Below are positions 23,612-31,003 of a stretch of DNA of 64,000 bases, piece after piece. The DNA comes from JALYGY01 sp963800975 (GTDB taxonomy: Bacteria > Actinomycetota > Rubrobacteria > Rubrobacterales > Rubrobacteraceae): positions 124,001 to 188,000 of the forward strand of contig CAWDDB010000005.1 of NCBI GenBank assembly GCA_963800975.1, given 5' to 3'. A program made the position numbers and the translations under genes. The notes beneath the pieces are model-generated. The model had not been told where the DNA came from, ran no database searches, and was given only the letters and a program-made list of their open reading frames with translations. Position 1 is the stretch's first letter. Each line of letters starts with the position of its first letter.

Positions 23612-24489
23612 GTAACGTATTTAATGGCATAGCAGACTTCTTCTCGAGGCTCTTCGAACCAATAGTCAACGTGCTCGGGCAGGTGCTCCTGTTCTTCCAC
23701 GAAGGACCGCTCGGCGCGCCGTGGTGGTTGAGCATCGCGCTCCTCACCATCGTGTTGCGAACCCTCCTTTTCCCCTTGACGGTCAAGCAGGTCAAGAACA
23801 TGCGGTCCATGCAGGATCTCAGGCCCGAGATGGAGAAGATTCGGGCCCAGTACTCCAATAACCGCCCGTTGCAGCAGGAAAAGATGATGGAGCTGTACCA
23901 GGAACGCAAGGTGAACCCACTCGGTGGATGCCTGCCGATTCTGGTCCAGATGCCCGTATTTATCGGGATCTTCTACGTGATCCGGGAATTCGGCGGATAC
24001 ACCATAGGCGGTCAGACGGTCCCCCCCACCGAGCCATCTTTCCACGAGGGCGGCATCCTGTGGTTCCAGAACCTCTCGGCCTCGGACCCGACCTACCTGC
24101 TTCCCATCATCTCCGCCCTGACCATGCTCGGCGCCACGGAGATCACGGCCAGGAACATCGACCCGCAGCAGCGCTGGCTCATGCGCCTGCTCCCCGTGGG
24201 CATTACTCTGTTCCTGCTCAACTTTCCCGCCGGCCTTTTCGTCTACTGGATCACTTCCAACCTCGTCACCCTGGTCCAGAACTACGTTATCTACCACCAC
24301 GGTCCCGGCAAACGTCCCGCCGGCGCCCCGACCACCAGCCTGTTCCCCAAGTTTGGGGGTACAGAGAACTCCGGGAACGGAACGGGTACCTCTGGTAACG
24401 GTGAATCCCAGGCGTCGAACAACGGCGACGCCGCGGCCCAGGCCGCGAAGTCCGCGAAAAGAAAGCGCAGGAAGAAGAAAAAGAGATGA
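23608..24489 (+). CDS. yidC: Membrane protein insertase YidC/Oxa1
   Basis: The 293-residue insertase has the Gram-positive-type layout. A first membrane segment (WWLSIALLTIVLRTLLFPL) carries the hydrophilic-groove Arg, the cytoplasmic helical hairpin MQDLRPEMEKIRAQY follows, and further segments are GCLPILVQMPVFIGIFYVI, LLPIISALTMLG and GITLFLLNFPAGLFVYWITS. The long tail is Asn/Gly-rich and then highly basic (KSAKRKRRKKKKR), typical of ribosome-contacting tails. It has no lipobox. It overlaps yidD (GTGA) and khpB (ATGA). Confidence 0.96.
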   Translation: MSNVFNGIADFFSRLFEPIVNVLGQVLLFFHEGPLGAPWWLSIALLTIVLRTLLFPLTVKQVKNMRSMQDLRPEMEKIRAQYSNNRPLQQEKMMELYQERKVNPLGGCLPILVQMPVFIGIFYVIREFGGYTIGGQTVPPTEPSFHEGGILWFQNLSASDPTYLLPIISALTMLGATEITARNIDPQQRWLMRLLPVGITLFLLNFPAGLFVYWITSNLVTLVQNYVIYHHGPGKRPAGAPTTSLFPKFGGTENSGNGTGTSGNGESQASNNGDAAAQAAKSAKRKRRKKKKR

Positions 24490-25292
24490 CGCAATCCCAG
24501 GAATTCAACGCCGGTACTTTGGACGAAGCCCTTCAGAAAGCGGCCACAGCCCTAGAAATACCCCTGGACGACCTGTCTTACGAGGTGGTCGACGCCGGGA
24601 GCGAAGGCTTCCTCGGGATCGGGGCGAGGGATGCCCGTATCCTCGTGCAGGTCGACGGCGCCCCGATTCGAGAGGACAGCGCGCCTCCCGATGACCTGGC
24701 CGATGAGCCGGAGGTTGTCGAGGAAAGCACCGCTATCGTGCAGGAAACCGACGAGCCTGGCGCCGAACAACCCTCCGAGATCACCGCCCCAGACCTTTCG
24801 GAGGTCTACGGGGACTCGAGCGAGGCCGCGGACGTAGAGGCCCCGGAAGAGCTTCTTGGCGAGGTGCGCGAGCTCGTGACGTCCGTCCTCGACTCGATGG
24901 GGTTCGAGGCTAGGGTCGATGTCTACGATGCGAACGGCTTTATCGCGGTAGATGTGGCCTCGGATAGCACCGCACTCTTTATCGGGCAGAAGGGCGAGAC
25001 GATCGACGCCCTGCAATACCTGGTTAACGCCGCGATCTACCGCAAGCGGGAGTTCGTCAAGCGGATCGTGCTGGACGCGGAAGGCTACCGGCAGCGGCGC
25101 GTGGAGGCTATCCAGGGCATCGCACACCGTACGGCGCGCCGCGCCGTGCGCGAGCGGCGGCCCGTCGAGCTCCCCCCTATGAACCCCGCCGAACGCCGTA
25201 TCGTCCATATCTTCTTGCGAGATAACCCTTCCGTTACGACGGCCAGTGAAGGAGTCGGTACCAACCGTAGGGTTAGGGTCTCCCCTACCTAG
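24486..25292 (+). CDS. khpB: KhpB/Jag RNA-binding protein (Jag-N, KH, R3H)
   Basis: The 268-residue protein begins with a Jag-N domain (NAGTLDEALQKAATALEIPL, GSEGFLGIGARDARI). A Glu/Pro-rich linker leads to a KH domain (ALFIGQKGETIDALQYLVN) and an R3H domain ending RRIVHIFLRDNPSV. It is an RNA chaperone linked to cell-elongation control in related bacteria. It is translationally coupled to yidC by ATGA. Confidence 0.93.
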   Translation: MTQSQEFNAGTLDEALQKAATALEIPLDDLSYEVVDAGSEGFLGIGARDARILVQVDGAPIREDSAPPDDLADEPEVVEESTAIVQETDEPGAEQPSEITAPDLSEVYGDSSEAADVEAPEELLGEVRELVTSVLDSMGFEARVDVYDANGFIAVDVASDSTALFIGQKGETIDALQYLVNAAIYRKREFVKRIVLDAEGYRQRRVEAIQGIAHRTARRAVRERRPVELPPMNPAERRIVHIFLRDNPSVTTASEGVGTNRRVRVSPT

Positions 25293-25307
25293 CCAGTACT
25301 TCAAGTC

Positions 25308-25323
25308 AGTTTCACGTGAAACA
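25308..25323. promoter_or_regulatory. parS: parS centromere site 1
   Basis: AGTTTCACGTGAAACA matches the bacterial parS consensus TGTTTCACGTGAAACA in 15 of 16 positions. ParB, encoded at 26937, loads here and spreads as a CTP clamp. Confidence 0.95.
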
Positions 25324-25394
25324 CGCATCGCCGAGGCCAGTGCCAGGCTGTGTCCGCGCCGTTTGTTTGTGTACGCAAACTTTTGGCGCGGCCC

Positions 25395-25410
25395 TGTTTC
25401 ACGTGAAACC
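25395..25410. promoter_or_regulatory. parS: parS centromere site 2
   Basis: TGTTTCACGTGAAACC matches the parS consensus in 15 of 16 positions. It lies 72 bp from site 1 and just ahead of rsmG, so ParB bound here would also cover the rsmG-parA-parB promoter region. Confidence 0.95.
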
Positions 25411-25421
25411 TGGTGTGCGGC

Positions 25422-26144
25422 ATGCTTGAATTGGTGAGGGACCAGGCTCGGGCGTGGGGTGTCGGGTTGGATCCGGCCCGGCTCTCTAAGCTGGAAGACT
25501 ATGCTCGGTTGCTGGCCGGGTACGATGAGGCGAACGTCATCGGGACAAGAAGATTCGAGGACATACTACTCGGACATGTGCTCGACTCACTCAGCTGTTA
25601 TCTCTGCACGCCCCTCAAAGGCGCCGATCAGGTAATAGACGTGGGATCGGGTGGAGGACTTCCAGGGATACCGGTGGAGATCGCGGGTCCCCGCGGGCAG
25701 CTCGCGCTGTTGGAAGCCACGGCGAAAAAAGCGCGCTTCCTACGTTTGGCGGCGAAAGAGCTAGAGTTGCAGGGCACCGTGGTACTCAATGAGCGGGCGG
25801 AAGATGCGGGGAGGCTGCCGGACCACAGGGGACGGTACGGCGTCGCGCTAACGCGGGCGGTGGCAAGGCTCTCTGTGGTGGTCGAGTACTGCATCCCGCT
25901 GCTGGCGGTCGGCGGGCACGCCGTCTCGATGAAGGGGCGGCTTCAGGAAGAAGAACTCGCTGAGGGAGCCAGGGCGGCCGAGGCGATCGGGGCGAGGGTT
26001 CGGGAGGTGATCCGGGTGCCGTTCTTGCCAGAGGTGGGGGAGAAGGAGCGGTGCCTGGTGCTCGTGGAAAAAGAAAGACGCACCCCGAGCAGATACCCCC
26101 GGAGAGTGGGTATGCCGGCCAAGAGGCCACTAGGGGTAGTGTAG
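25422..26144 (+). CDS. rsmG: 16S rRNA (guanine527-N7) methyltransferase
   Basis: The 240-residue SAM-dependent enzyme has VIDVGSGGGLPGIPVEIAGP (SAM motif I), LLEATAKKARFLRLAAKEL and VALTRAVARL, the standard GidB/RsmG landmarks. It methylates G527 of 16S rRNA; loss of the enzyme gives low-level streptomycin resistance in several bacteria. ATG 25422 or GTG 25413 could start it, and neither has a strong ribosome site. Confidence 0.94.
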   Translation: MLELVRDQARAWGVGLDPARLSKLEDYARLLAGYDEANVIGTRRFEDILLGHVLDSLSCYLCTPLKGADQVIDVGSGGGLPGIPVEIAGPRGQLALLEATAKKARFLRLAAKELELQGTVVLNERAEDAGRLPDHRGRYGVALTRAVARLSVVVEYCIPLLAVGGHAVSMKGRLQEEELAEGARAAEAIGARVREVIRVPFLPEVGEKERCLVLVEKERRTPSRYPRRVGMPAKRPLGVV

Positions 26145-26173
26145 CTGGGAAGCGCCTTCGGGCGCGTGCTAAG

Positions 26174-26944
26174 ATGCCCGCGGTGAGACCCGTAGTCGCC
26201 ATAGTGAACCAGAAAGGCGGTGTCGGGAAGAGCACCACCGCCATCAACCTGGCGGCCTACCTCGCCGAGAAGGGGCGCAGCATCCTCGTCGTCGACATGG
26301 ACCCGCAGGGCAACGCCACGAGCGGTCTCGGCGTCAGCCCCGGTTCGGGCGGATGCATGTACGACGTTCTGCTCGAGGGCAAGCCATTGCAGGAAGTTGC
26401 CGTCGGGACGCGGGTGGGGGGGTTGGACGTAGCGCCCGCCACCATCAACCTGGTCGGGGCCGAAGTCGAGCTCGTTTCGAGTTTGGCCCGGGAGTTCAAG
26501 CTCAAGCGGGCGCTGGAGAAGCTGCCCGACGATCTCTACGACATGGTACTCCTCGATTGTCCGCCTTCGTTGGACCTGTTGACTCTGAACGCGTTGACCG
26601 CGGCAGACGAGGTGCTCATACCGATACAGTGCGAATACTACGCGCTCGAGGGCCTGACCCAGCTCATGCAAAGCATCAGGATGGTGCGGGAGGAGCTAAA
26701 CCCGGGTCTGAGGGTGGGAGGGGTGCTGCTCACCATGTTCGACCCGCGAACGAACCTCGCGCACCAGGTGGCGCACGAGGTAAGGTCGTTCTTCGGGGAT
26801 CGGGTGTTCCACACGATCATCCCCCGAAACGTGCGGTTGAGCGAGGCGCCCAGCTTCGGGTTGCCGGTCGCGCTGTACGCGCCGAAGAGCACCGGGGCGG
26901 AGGCATACGCGGCCGTCGCAGAGGAGGTGCTGAGCCGTGGGTAG
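26174..26944 (+). CDS. parA: Chromosome partition ATPase ParA (Soj)
   Basis: The 256-residue ATPase carries the deviant Walker A NQKGGVGKSTTAINLA, the switch region VVDMDPQGNATSGLG and Walker B LLDCPPSLDLLTLNAL. It forms ATP-dependent dimers on the nucleoid and moves ParB-parS complexes. ATG 26174 is used; GTG 26183 is possible. Its end overlaps parB by 8 bp. Confidence 0.96.
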   Translation: MPAVRPVVAIVNQKGGVGKSTTAINLAAYLAEKGRSILVVDMDPQGNATSGLGVSPGSGGCMYDVLLEGKPLQEVAVGTRVGGLDVAPATINLVGAEVELVSSLAREFKLKRALEKLPDDLYDMVLLDCPPSLDLLTLNALTAADEVLIPIQCEYYALEGLTQLMQSIRMVREELNPGLRVGGVLLTMFDPRTNLAHQVAHEVRSFFGDRVFHTIIPRNVRLSEAPSFGLPVALYAPKSTGAEAYAAVAEEVLSRG

Positions 26945-27803
26945 GAGGGGTCTTGGACGCGGCCTCTCGGCGTTAATAGCGACCGGCGAGAGCGTCGGAG
27001 GGCTCAAGTTCGAGGAGCTCCCCACCACGGCGATACGCCCCAACGTGCGCCAGCCGCGGCGCAGCTTCCCCGAGGCCGGGATCAAGGAGCTCGCGGCCTC
27101 GATCCAGGAGGTCGGAATACTGCAGCCGCTGGTGGTCCGTTCGACGGAGAACGGCTTCGAGCTCATAGCGGGGGAAAGGAGGCTACGGGCCGCGCAGGAG
27201 GCGGGTCTGGACCGGGTACCGGTCCTCATCAGGGAGGCAAACGAGAACCAGTCCATGGAGCTCGCGCTGGTCGAGAACTTGCAGAGGGAGGACCTCAACC
27301 CCCTCGAGACCGCCGCCGCCTACCAGACGCTTATGGAGGGATTCGGGCTCAGCAAGGAGCAGCTGGCCAACAGGTTGGGCAAGAGCCGCGCGGCGGTAAC
27401 GAACACCCTTCGCCTGGCGCAGCTACCCGAGAAAGTTGCCACCCTCCTCGAAGAAGGCAAGCTTACCGAGGGGCACGCGAGGGCGCTGCTCGGCCTGAGC
27501 ACCGAAGAACAGATGGTCCGCCTGGCGGAGAGGATCCAGGACGAAAAGCTCTCCGTCAGAAAGACCGAAGAGCTGGTCCGCGAGTACCTCTCGGGAGCCG
27601 ACCAGGACGACCAGCCGCAGAGCAGGCAACGCAGCGAGACGCCCATCGAGTTCGACCAGGCCTCGAGGGCCATGCGCGAGGCGCTCGAACTGCCGGTCAG
27701 GGTAAAGCCCCTGAGAACCGGCGGCAAAGTCGAGATCCGGTTCCGCCAGAGGGAGGAGCTGGACGCGCTCATGGCCCTGATCGTTCCAGAAGAACCTACC
27801 TGA
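26937..27803 (+). CDS. parB: Chromosome partition protein ParB (Spo0J), CTP-dependent clamp
   Basis: The 288-residue protein has the N-terminal ParA-stimulating RRGLGRGLSALI, Box I GILQPLVVR, Box II GERRLRAAQ (CTP binding) and the HTH SKEQLANRLGKSRAAVTNTL that reads parS. The C-terminal dimerisation segment EIRFRQREELDALMALI is complete. Two parS sites lie 1.5 kb upstream. Confidence 0.97.
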   Translation: MGRRGLGRGLSALIATGESVGGLKFEELPTTAIRPNVRQPRRSFPEAGIKELAASIQEVGILQPLVVRSTENGFELIAGERRLRAAQEAGLDRVPVLIREANENQSMELALVENLQREDLNPLETAAAYQTLMEGFGLSKEQLANRLGKSRAAVTNTLRLAQLPEKVATLLEEGKLTEGHARALLGLSTEEQMVRLAERIQDEKLSVRKTEELVREYLSGADQDDQPQSRQRSETPIEFDQASRAMREALELPVRVKPLRTGGKVEIRFRQREELDALMALIVPEEPT

Positions 27804-27940
27804 AAACACCAGACTAAGCCTATACGAAATATCAGATATATAGGCCATAGGGTCGGGGGCTGGGGCAGCGTTCTTGCCCTACCGGGTTCGAGGCCGGCGT
27901 TGTAGTATTCGGCGTTGTGTTTGGTAGACGGGGGCGCGGG

Positions 27941-29128
27941 ATGGTAGGGAGGCGGATGCTGGCCAGGGTAGCCGCGACCGGTGCGGTGCTGGTCGCTTGC
28001 TTCGCTGGGGCGGTAGCCGCCCAGACGGCGGCTGAGGAGCAGTACCAGGGACGGGACGAGGAGATCCCCGAGCTGGAGTCGCGGGTGGAAGACCAGGAGG
28101 CCTCGCTGCGTGCGAGGATAGGGGAGATCTCGGCCGTCGGCGCCGAGCTGGAGGAGGCGCAGGCCCGGGTGGACATCGCCGAGACGCGGGCGGCGGACCT
28201 TGGAGAGCAGAACAGGGAATTGCGGAAGGAGCTCGCCGCGCAGCGCGAGTCCTTTGCGGCGGCCAGGGCGGGGTACGAGGAGAAAGCGCGCGCAGCGTAC
28301 AAGGGGGGCGACCTGGCCGGCCTTGCCGGATTGCTCGACGGGTTTCTCGGGACTGCGGGCGGCACGGTCGACCCGCGAGTAGCGGAGATACTGCTGCAGG
28401 GCAGGGAGAGCTTCCAAGCCTACCGGCGGTCCGAGACGACGCTTCGGAACACCTCGCGCCAGATCTCCCAGAAAAAGCGTGACTACGGCGCGGCGTTGCA
28501 GGAGGAGTCGGCGAAGAGGGGGGAGCTGCGCCGTCACGAGCAGGATCTCCAGGAGGCCATCGCCCGAATAAGCTCGCGCAAGCAGCAGACGCAGACGCAA
28601 CTGCGCGAGCTCCGGGCGGCCGAGAGGGCCCGCATCCTTGAAGAAAAGGCGGCCACAGGGGCGGGGGAGCGCTCTTACGAGCTCGGGGTCGCCAGGGACG
28701 GAATAACCTCGGAGGCCGTCACCCCGATCTCGAGTCAGGCGTACGTGGAGCTGTACAAAGAGGCCGCCAGGCAGTACGGGTTCGAGCAGGACTGGTACAT
28801 CCTCGCGGCCGTCGGGAAGGTCGAGTCGGGCCACGGAGCGAACATGGGTCCCTCCACGGCCGGGGCGATGGGCCCGATGCAGTTCCTGCCCTCCACCTGG
28901 GAGACCTCGGGTGTGGACGGCAACGGCGACGGGGTGGCCAACATCATGGACCCAAGGGACGCGATCCCGGCCGCGGCCGGTTACCTGAAGGTCGGCGGGG
29001 CGCCCCGTGACTGGTACGCGGCGCTCTTCTCGTACAACCACGCCGACTGGTACGTCGTCAAGGTCCTTGGCGTGGCCGAAGGCTACCGGCGTCTGGCCGG
29101 AGACAACTCCGTAGGCCCTTACGTCTGA
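27941..29128 (+). CDS. Secreted lytic transglycosylase with N-terminal coiled coil
   Basis: The preprotein has a signal peptide (ARVAATGAVLVACFAGAVAA) with likely cleavage after AVAA. A long coiled coil (about residues 30-230) with heptad-rich Glu/Arg/Ala sequence follows. The C-terminal goose-type lysozyme fold has KVESGHG (catalytic Glu), GAMGPMQFLPSTWE and YNHADWYV. The coiled coil resembles RipA/PcsB-type tethering regions, so it may be regulated at division sites. ATG 27941 is chosen; GTG 27917 and ATG 27956 (GGAGG close upstream) are alternatives. Confidence 0.88.
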   Translation: MVGRRMLARVAATGAVLVACFAGAVAAQTAAEEQYQGRDEEIPELESRVEDQEASLRARIGEISAVGAELEEAQARVDIAETRAADLGEQNRELRKELAAQRESFAAARAGYEEKARAAYKGGDLAGLAGLLDGFLGTAGGTVDPRVAEILLQGRESFQAYRRSETTLRNTSRQISQKKRDYGAALQEESAKRGELRRHEQDLQEAIARISSRKQQTQTQLRELRAAERARILEEKAATGAGERSYELGVARDGITSEAVTPISSQAYVELYKEAARQYGFEQDWYILAAVGKVESGHGANMGPSTAGAMGPMQFLPSTWETSGVDGNGDGVANIMDPRDAIPAAAGYLKVGGAPRDWYAALFSYNHADWYVVKVLGVAEGYRRLAGDNSVGPYV

Positions 29129-29141
29129 AGCACGATGCGTC

Positions 29142-29163
29142 GGGGCGGTTCGCGAACCGCCCC
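29142..29163. terminator. 22-bp palindrome after the transglycosylase gene
   Basis: GGGGCGGTTCG and CGAACCGCCCC form an 11-bp perfect dyad 14 bp after the stop codon. No long U-tract follows, so this is a probable rather than certain terminator. Confidence 0.55.
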
Positions 29164-29242
29164 TACACGCGGACGAGACCCAAGCCGGCACCCCTGATAC
29201 CTTATAACCGAAGCCAAATTCGCACGAGGAGGCGGTCCGCCT

Positions 29243-29578
29243 ATGGAGGCAGCGCGGTCAGAGACGTTCCGCAAACTGCTCGAGAAAAACCCGGACAACC
29301 CCATGATCCTGTGCTCCCTCGGGATCGAGCTGTTCAAGGAGGGACGCTACGCCGAGGCACGTGATCACCTGCGGCGCGCCGTGGAGGAGAAGCCGGACTA
29401 CTCCGTCGCCTACCGGACGCTTGGGCGCGCCCACTTCGAGCTGCAAGAGGACGCTGAGGCTCGCCGCGTCTTCGAGCGGGGCCGCGAGGTCGCCGAGGAG
29501 AACGGCGACCTACAGACCGTGAGGGAGATAGACGTCTTCACGCGCCGGCTGGACAAGCGCGAGGCGGGGGAGGGGTAG
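29243..29578 (+). CDS. TPR-repeat protein
   Basis: The 111-residue protein consists of tetratricopeptide repeats: NPMILCSLGIELFKEGRYAE, PDYSVAYRTLGRAHFELQED and a capping helix. It likely acts as a protein-interaction adaptor. AGGAGG lies 10 nt before ATG 29243. The downstream gene begins 4 bp after its stop. Confidence 0.8.
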   Translation: MEAARSETFRKLLEKNPDNPMILCSLGIELFKEGRYAEARDHLRRAVEEKPDYSVAYRTLGRAHFELQEDAEARRVFERGREVAEENGDLQTVREIDVFTRRLDKREAGEG

Positions 29579-29581
29579 CCT

Positions 29582-30055
29582 CTGGCAACCCCCGGCGCAA
29601 CCGAAACCGCGGTCGGCATTCTCGTGGACTACGAGAGCCCGCTCGCGCGCAGGGTGGCCGGTGACATCTGGGCCGGCCTCTCGCGAGTGGCGCTCGAGGC
29701 CGGGCACGTGAGGATCACCGCCCACTGGGAGAGCCTGAGGGAAGACAGCAGCATCACCGAAAAACCAAGTGTCCACGTCTTCGTGGTCGGCCAAGAGCGC
29801 CCCGACGCCGTCGATGCGATGGGCGCCATCGGCGACCCGGCTGACGACCGGCTCTACGGCGTCGTGGTCGCCGTCCCGGACAGGCCGAGCCCGCTCGCCG
29901 GTTCGCTCCTCTACCAGGGCGTCCAGCGCCTGTCCGACGCCGGCGTAAGGGCCGGCGCGGTGGAACCCGCGCTCCTGCACGCTGTCCCGAAGGAGTGCGA
30001 GCGCTACGCCAGGCGCCTGATCGAGCGCCTGCGCGGCGCCCCCCGAACCGTCTGA
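29582..30055 (+). CDS. Conserved hypothetical protein, probable CTG start
   Basis: From CTG 29582 the protein is about 157 residues: LATPGATETAVGILVDYESP, then LARRVAGDIWAGLSRVALEA. GGAGGGG lies 6 nt before the CTG. GTG 29624 lacks a ribosome site and would delete the AVGILV beta strand. The body has VHVFVVGQERPDAVDAMGAI and PLAGSLLYQGVQRLSDAG. No family or catalytic motif recognised. It is tightly packed between the TPR gene and the DUF92 gene, whose ATG overlaps its stop (TGATG). Confidence 0.55.
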   Translation: MATPGATETAVGILVDYESPLARRVAGDIWAGLSRVALEAGHVRITAHWESLREDSSITEKPSVHVFVVGQERPDAVDAMGAIGDPADDRLYGVVVAVPDRPSPLAGSLLYQGVQRLSDAGVRAGAVEPALLHAVPKECERYARRLIERLRGAPRTV

Positions 30056-30744
30056 TGGACGGGCTGCTCGCTGCCTTCGCGATCACCGCCCTTTTCGCCG
30101 CGCTGGCCTACGCGCTCGGGATGGTGAGCCGCGGCGGCGCTGTGGGCGGCTTCGTCGTGGGGATCCTGATCTACGCCTCGCTCGGCCCGCGGGGCTTCGC
30201 CGTTCTGGCCCTCTTTGTCGTCGGCGGCTCCCTCCTGACGCGCCTCGGGTACTCCCGCAAGCGCCGGTCGGGCACGGCCGAGGCGGGCGGCGGTCGCCGC
30301 GGCGCCAGGAACGCCCTGGCGAACTGCGGCGTCGGCGTCGCCTGCGCGCTGCTGTACGCGCTCACGTCCTCGGACGCCTTCGTGGCGGCGTTCGTCGCTT
30401 CGCTCGGGGCGGCCTTCGCCGACACCGCCGAGTCCGAAGTCGGGCAACTCTACGGCCGCGCTCCGCGCCTGATCTCTACCCTCCGCGAGGTGCAGCCGGG
30501 CACCGACGGCGCTGTCTCGCTCTCCGGCACCCTCGCAGGCATCGCGGCCGCCTGCCTCACCGCCGCCGTTGGCCTGGTTCTGGGAATGGTGGCGGTCCCC
30601 GCTGCTCCAGTCGTGGCCCTGGCGGCCTTCCTTGGCACCGTCGCGGACAGCCTCGTCGGCGCCCTGGCGCCGCGTCTCGGCAACGAGCTGACGAACGTCC
30701 TCTGCACGCTCGTGGCCGCCGCGCTAGCCTTCGCCTTCGCGTGA
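30055..30744 (+). CDS. DUF92 family integral membrane protein
   Basis: The 229-residue protein has six to seven hydrophobic segments and the DUF92 pattern RNALANCGVGVACALLYAL, AFADTAESEVGQLYGRAPRL, GTDGAVSLSGTLAGI and NELTNVLCTLV. The family is fused to or found near isoprenoid kinases in other bacteria, and some relatives act as phytyl-phosphate kinases. The substrate here is not known. ATG overlaps the previous stop. Confidence 0.85.
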   Translation: MDGLLAAFAITALFAALAYALGMVSRGGAVGGFVVGILIYASLGPRGFAVLALFVVGGSLLTRLGYSRKRRSGTAEAGGGRRGARNALANCGVGVACALLYALTSSDAFVAAFVASLGAAFADTAESEVGQLYGRAPRLISTLREVQPGTDGAVSLSGTLAGIAAACLTAAVGLVLGMVAVPAAPVVALAAFLGTVADSLVGALAPRLGNELTNVLCTLVAAALAFAFA

Positions 30745-31003
30745 TGGGTCGGCAGGAGCGTCGGCGACCAGCCCGTGGCGCTGCACGAGCGGGGAATGGA
30801 CCCGAAATACAGACCCAGCTCGAACTCCGGCAGGGTACGCGAGTTGCGGGCACTGGCGCGCTTTCTCGCGGCATCCGCAGGTGCTATATTAAGGACATGA
30901 GCGCCAGGGATCATAAGGCCCAGAAGTCGGATTCCCGACTATAGACCCCCGCGCTTTCTTCCCAGCCTAGAACCACCCCAGCCCGTTACCGAAGGAGTTA
31001 CTC

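Noticed and set aside
30745..31003. Possible T-box or leader-peptide control of leuS
   Set aside because: Only about 115 nt separate the likely -10 from the start codon. No specifier loop, T-box sequence or leucine-rich leader frame was found.
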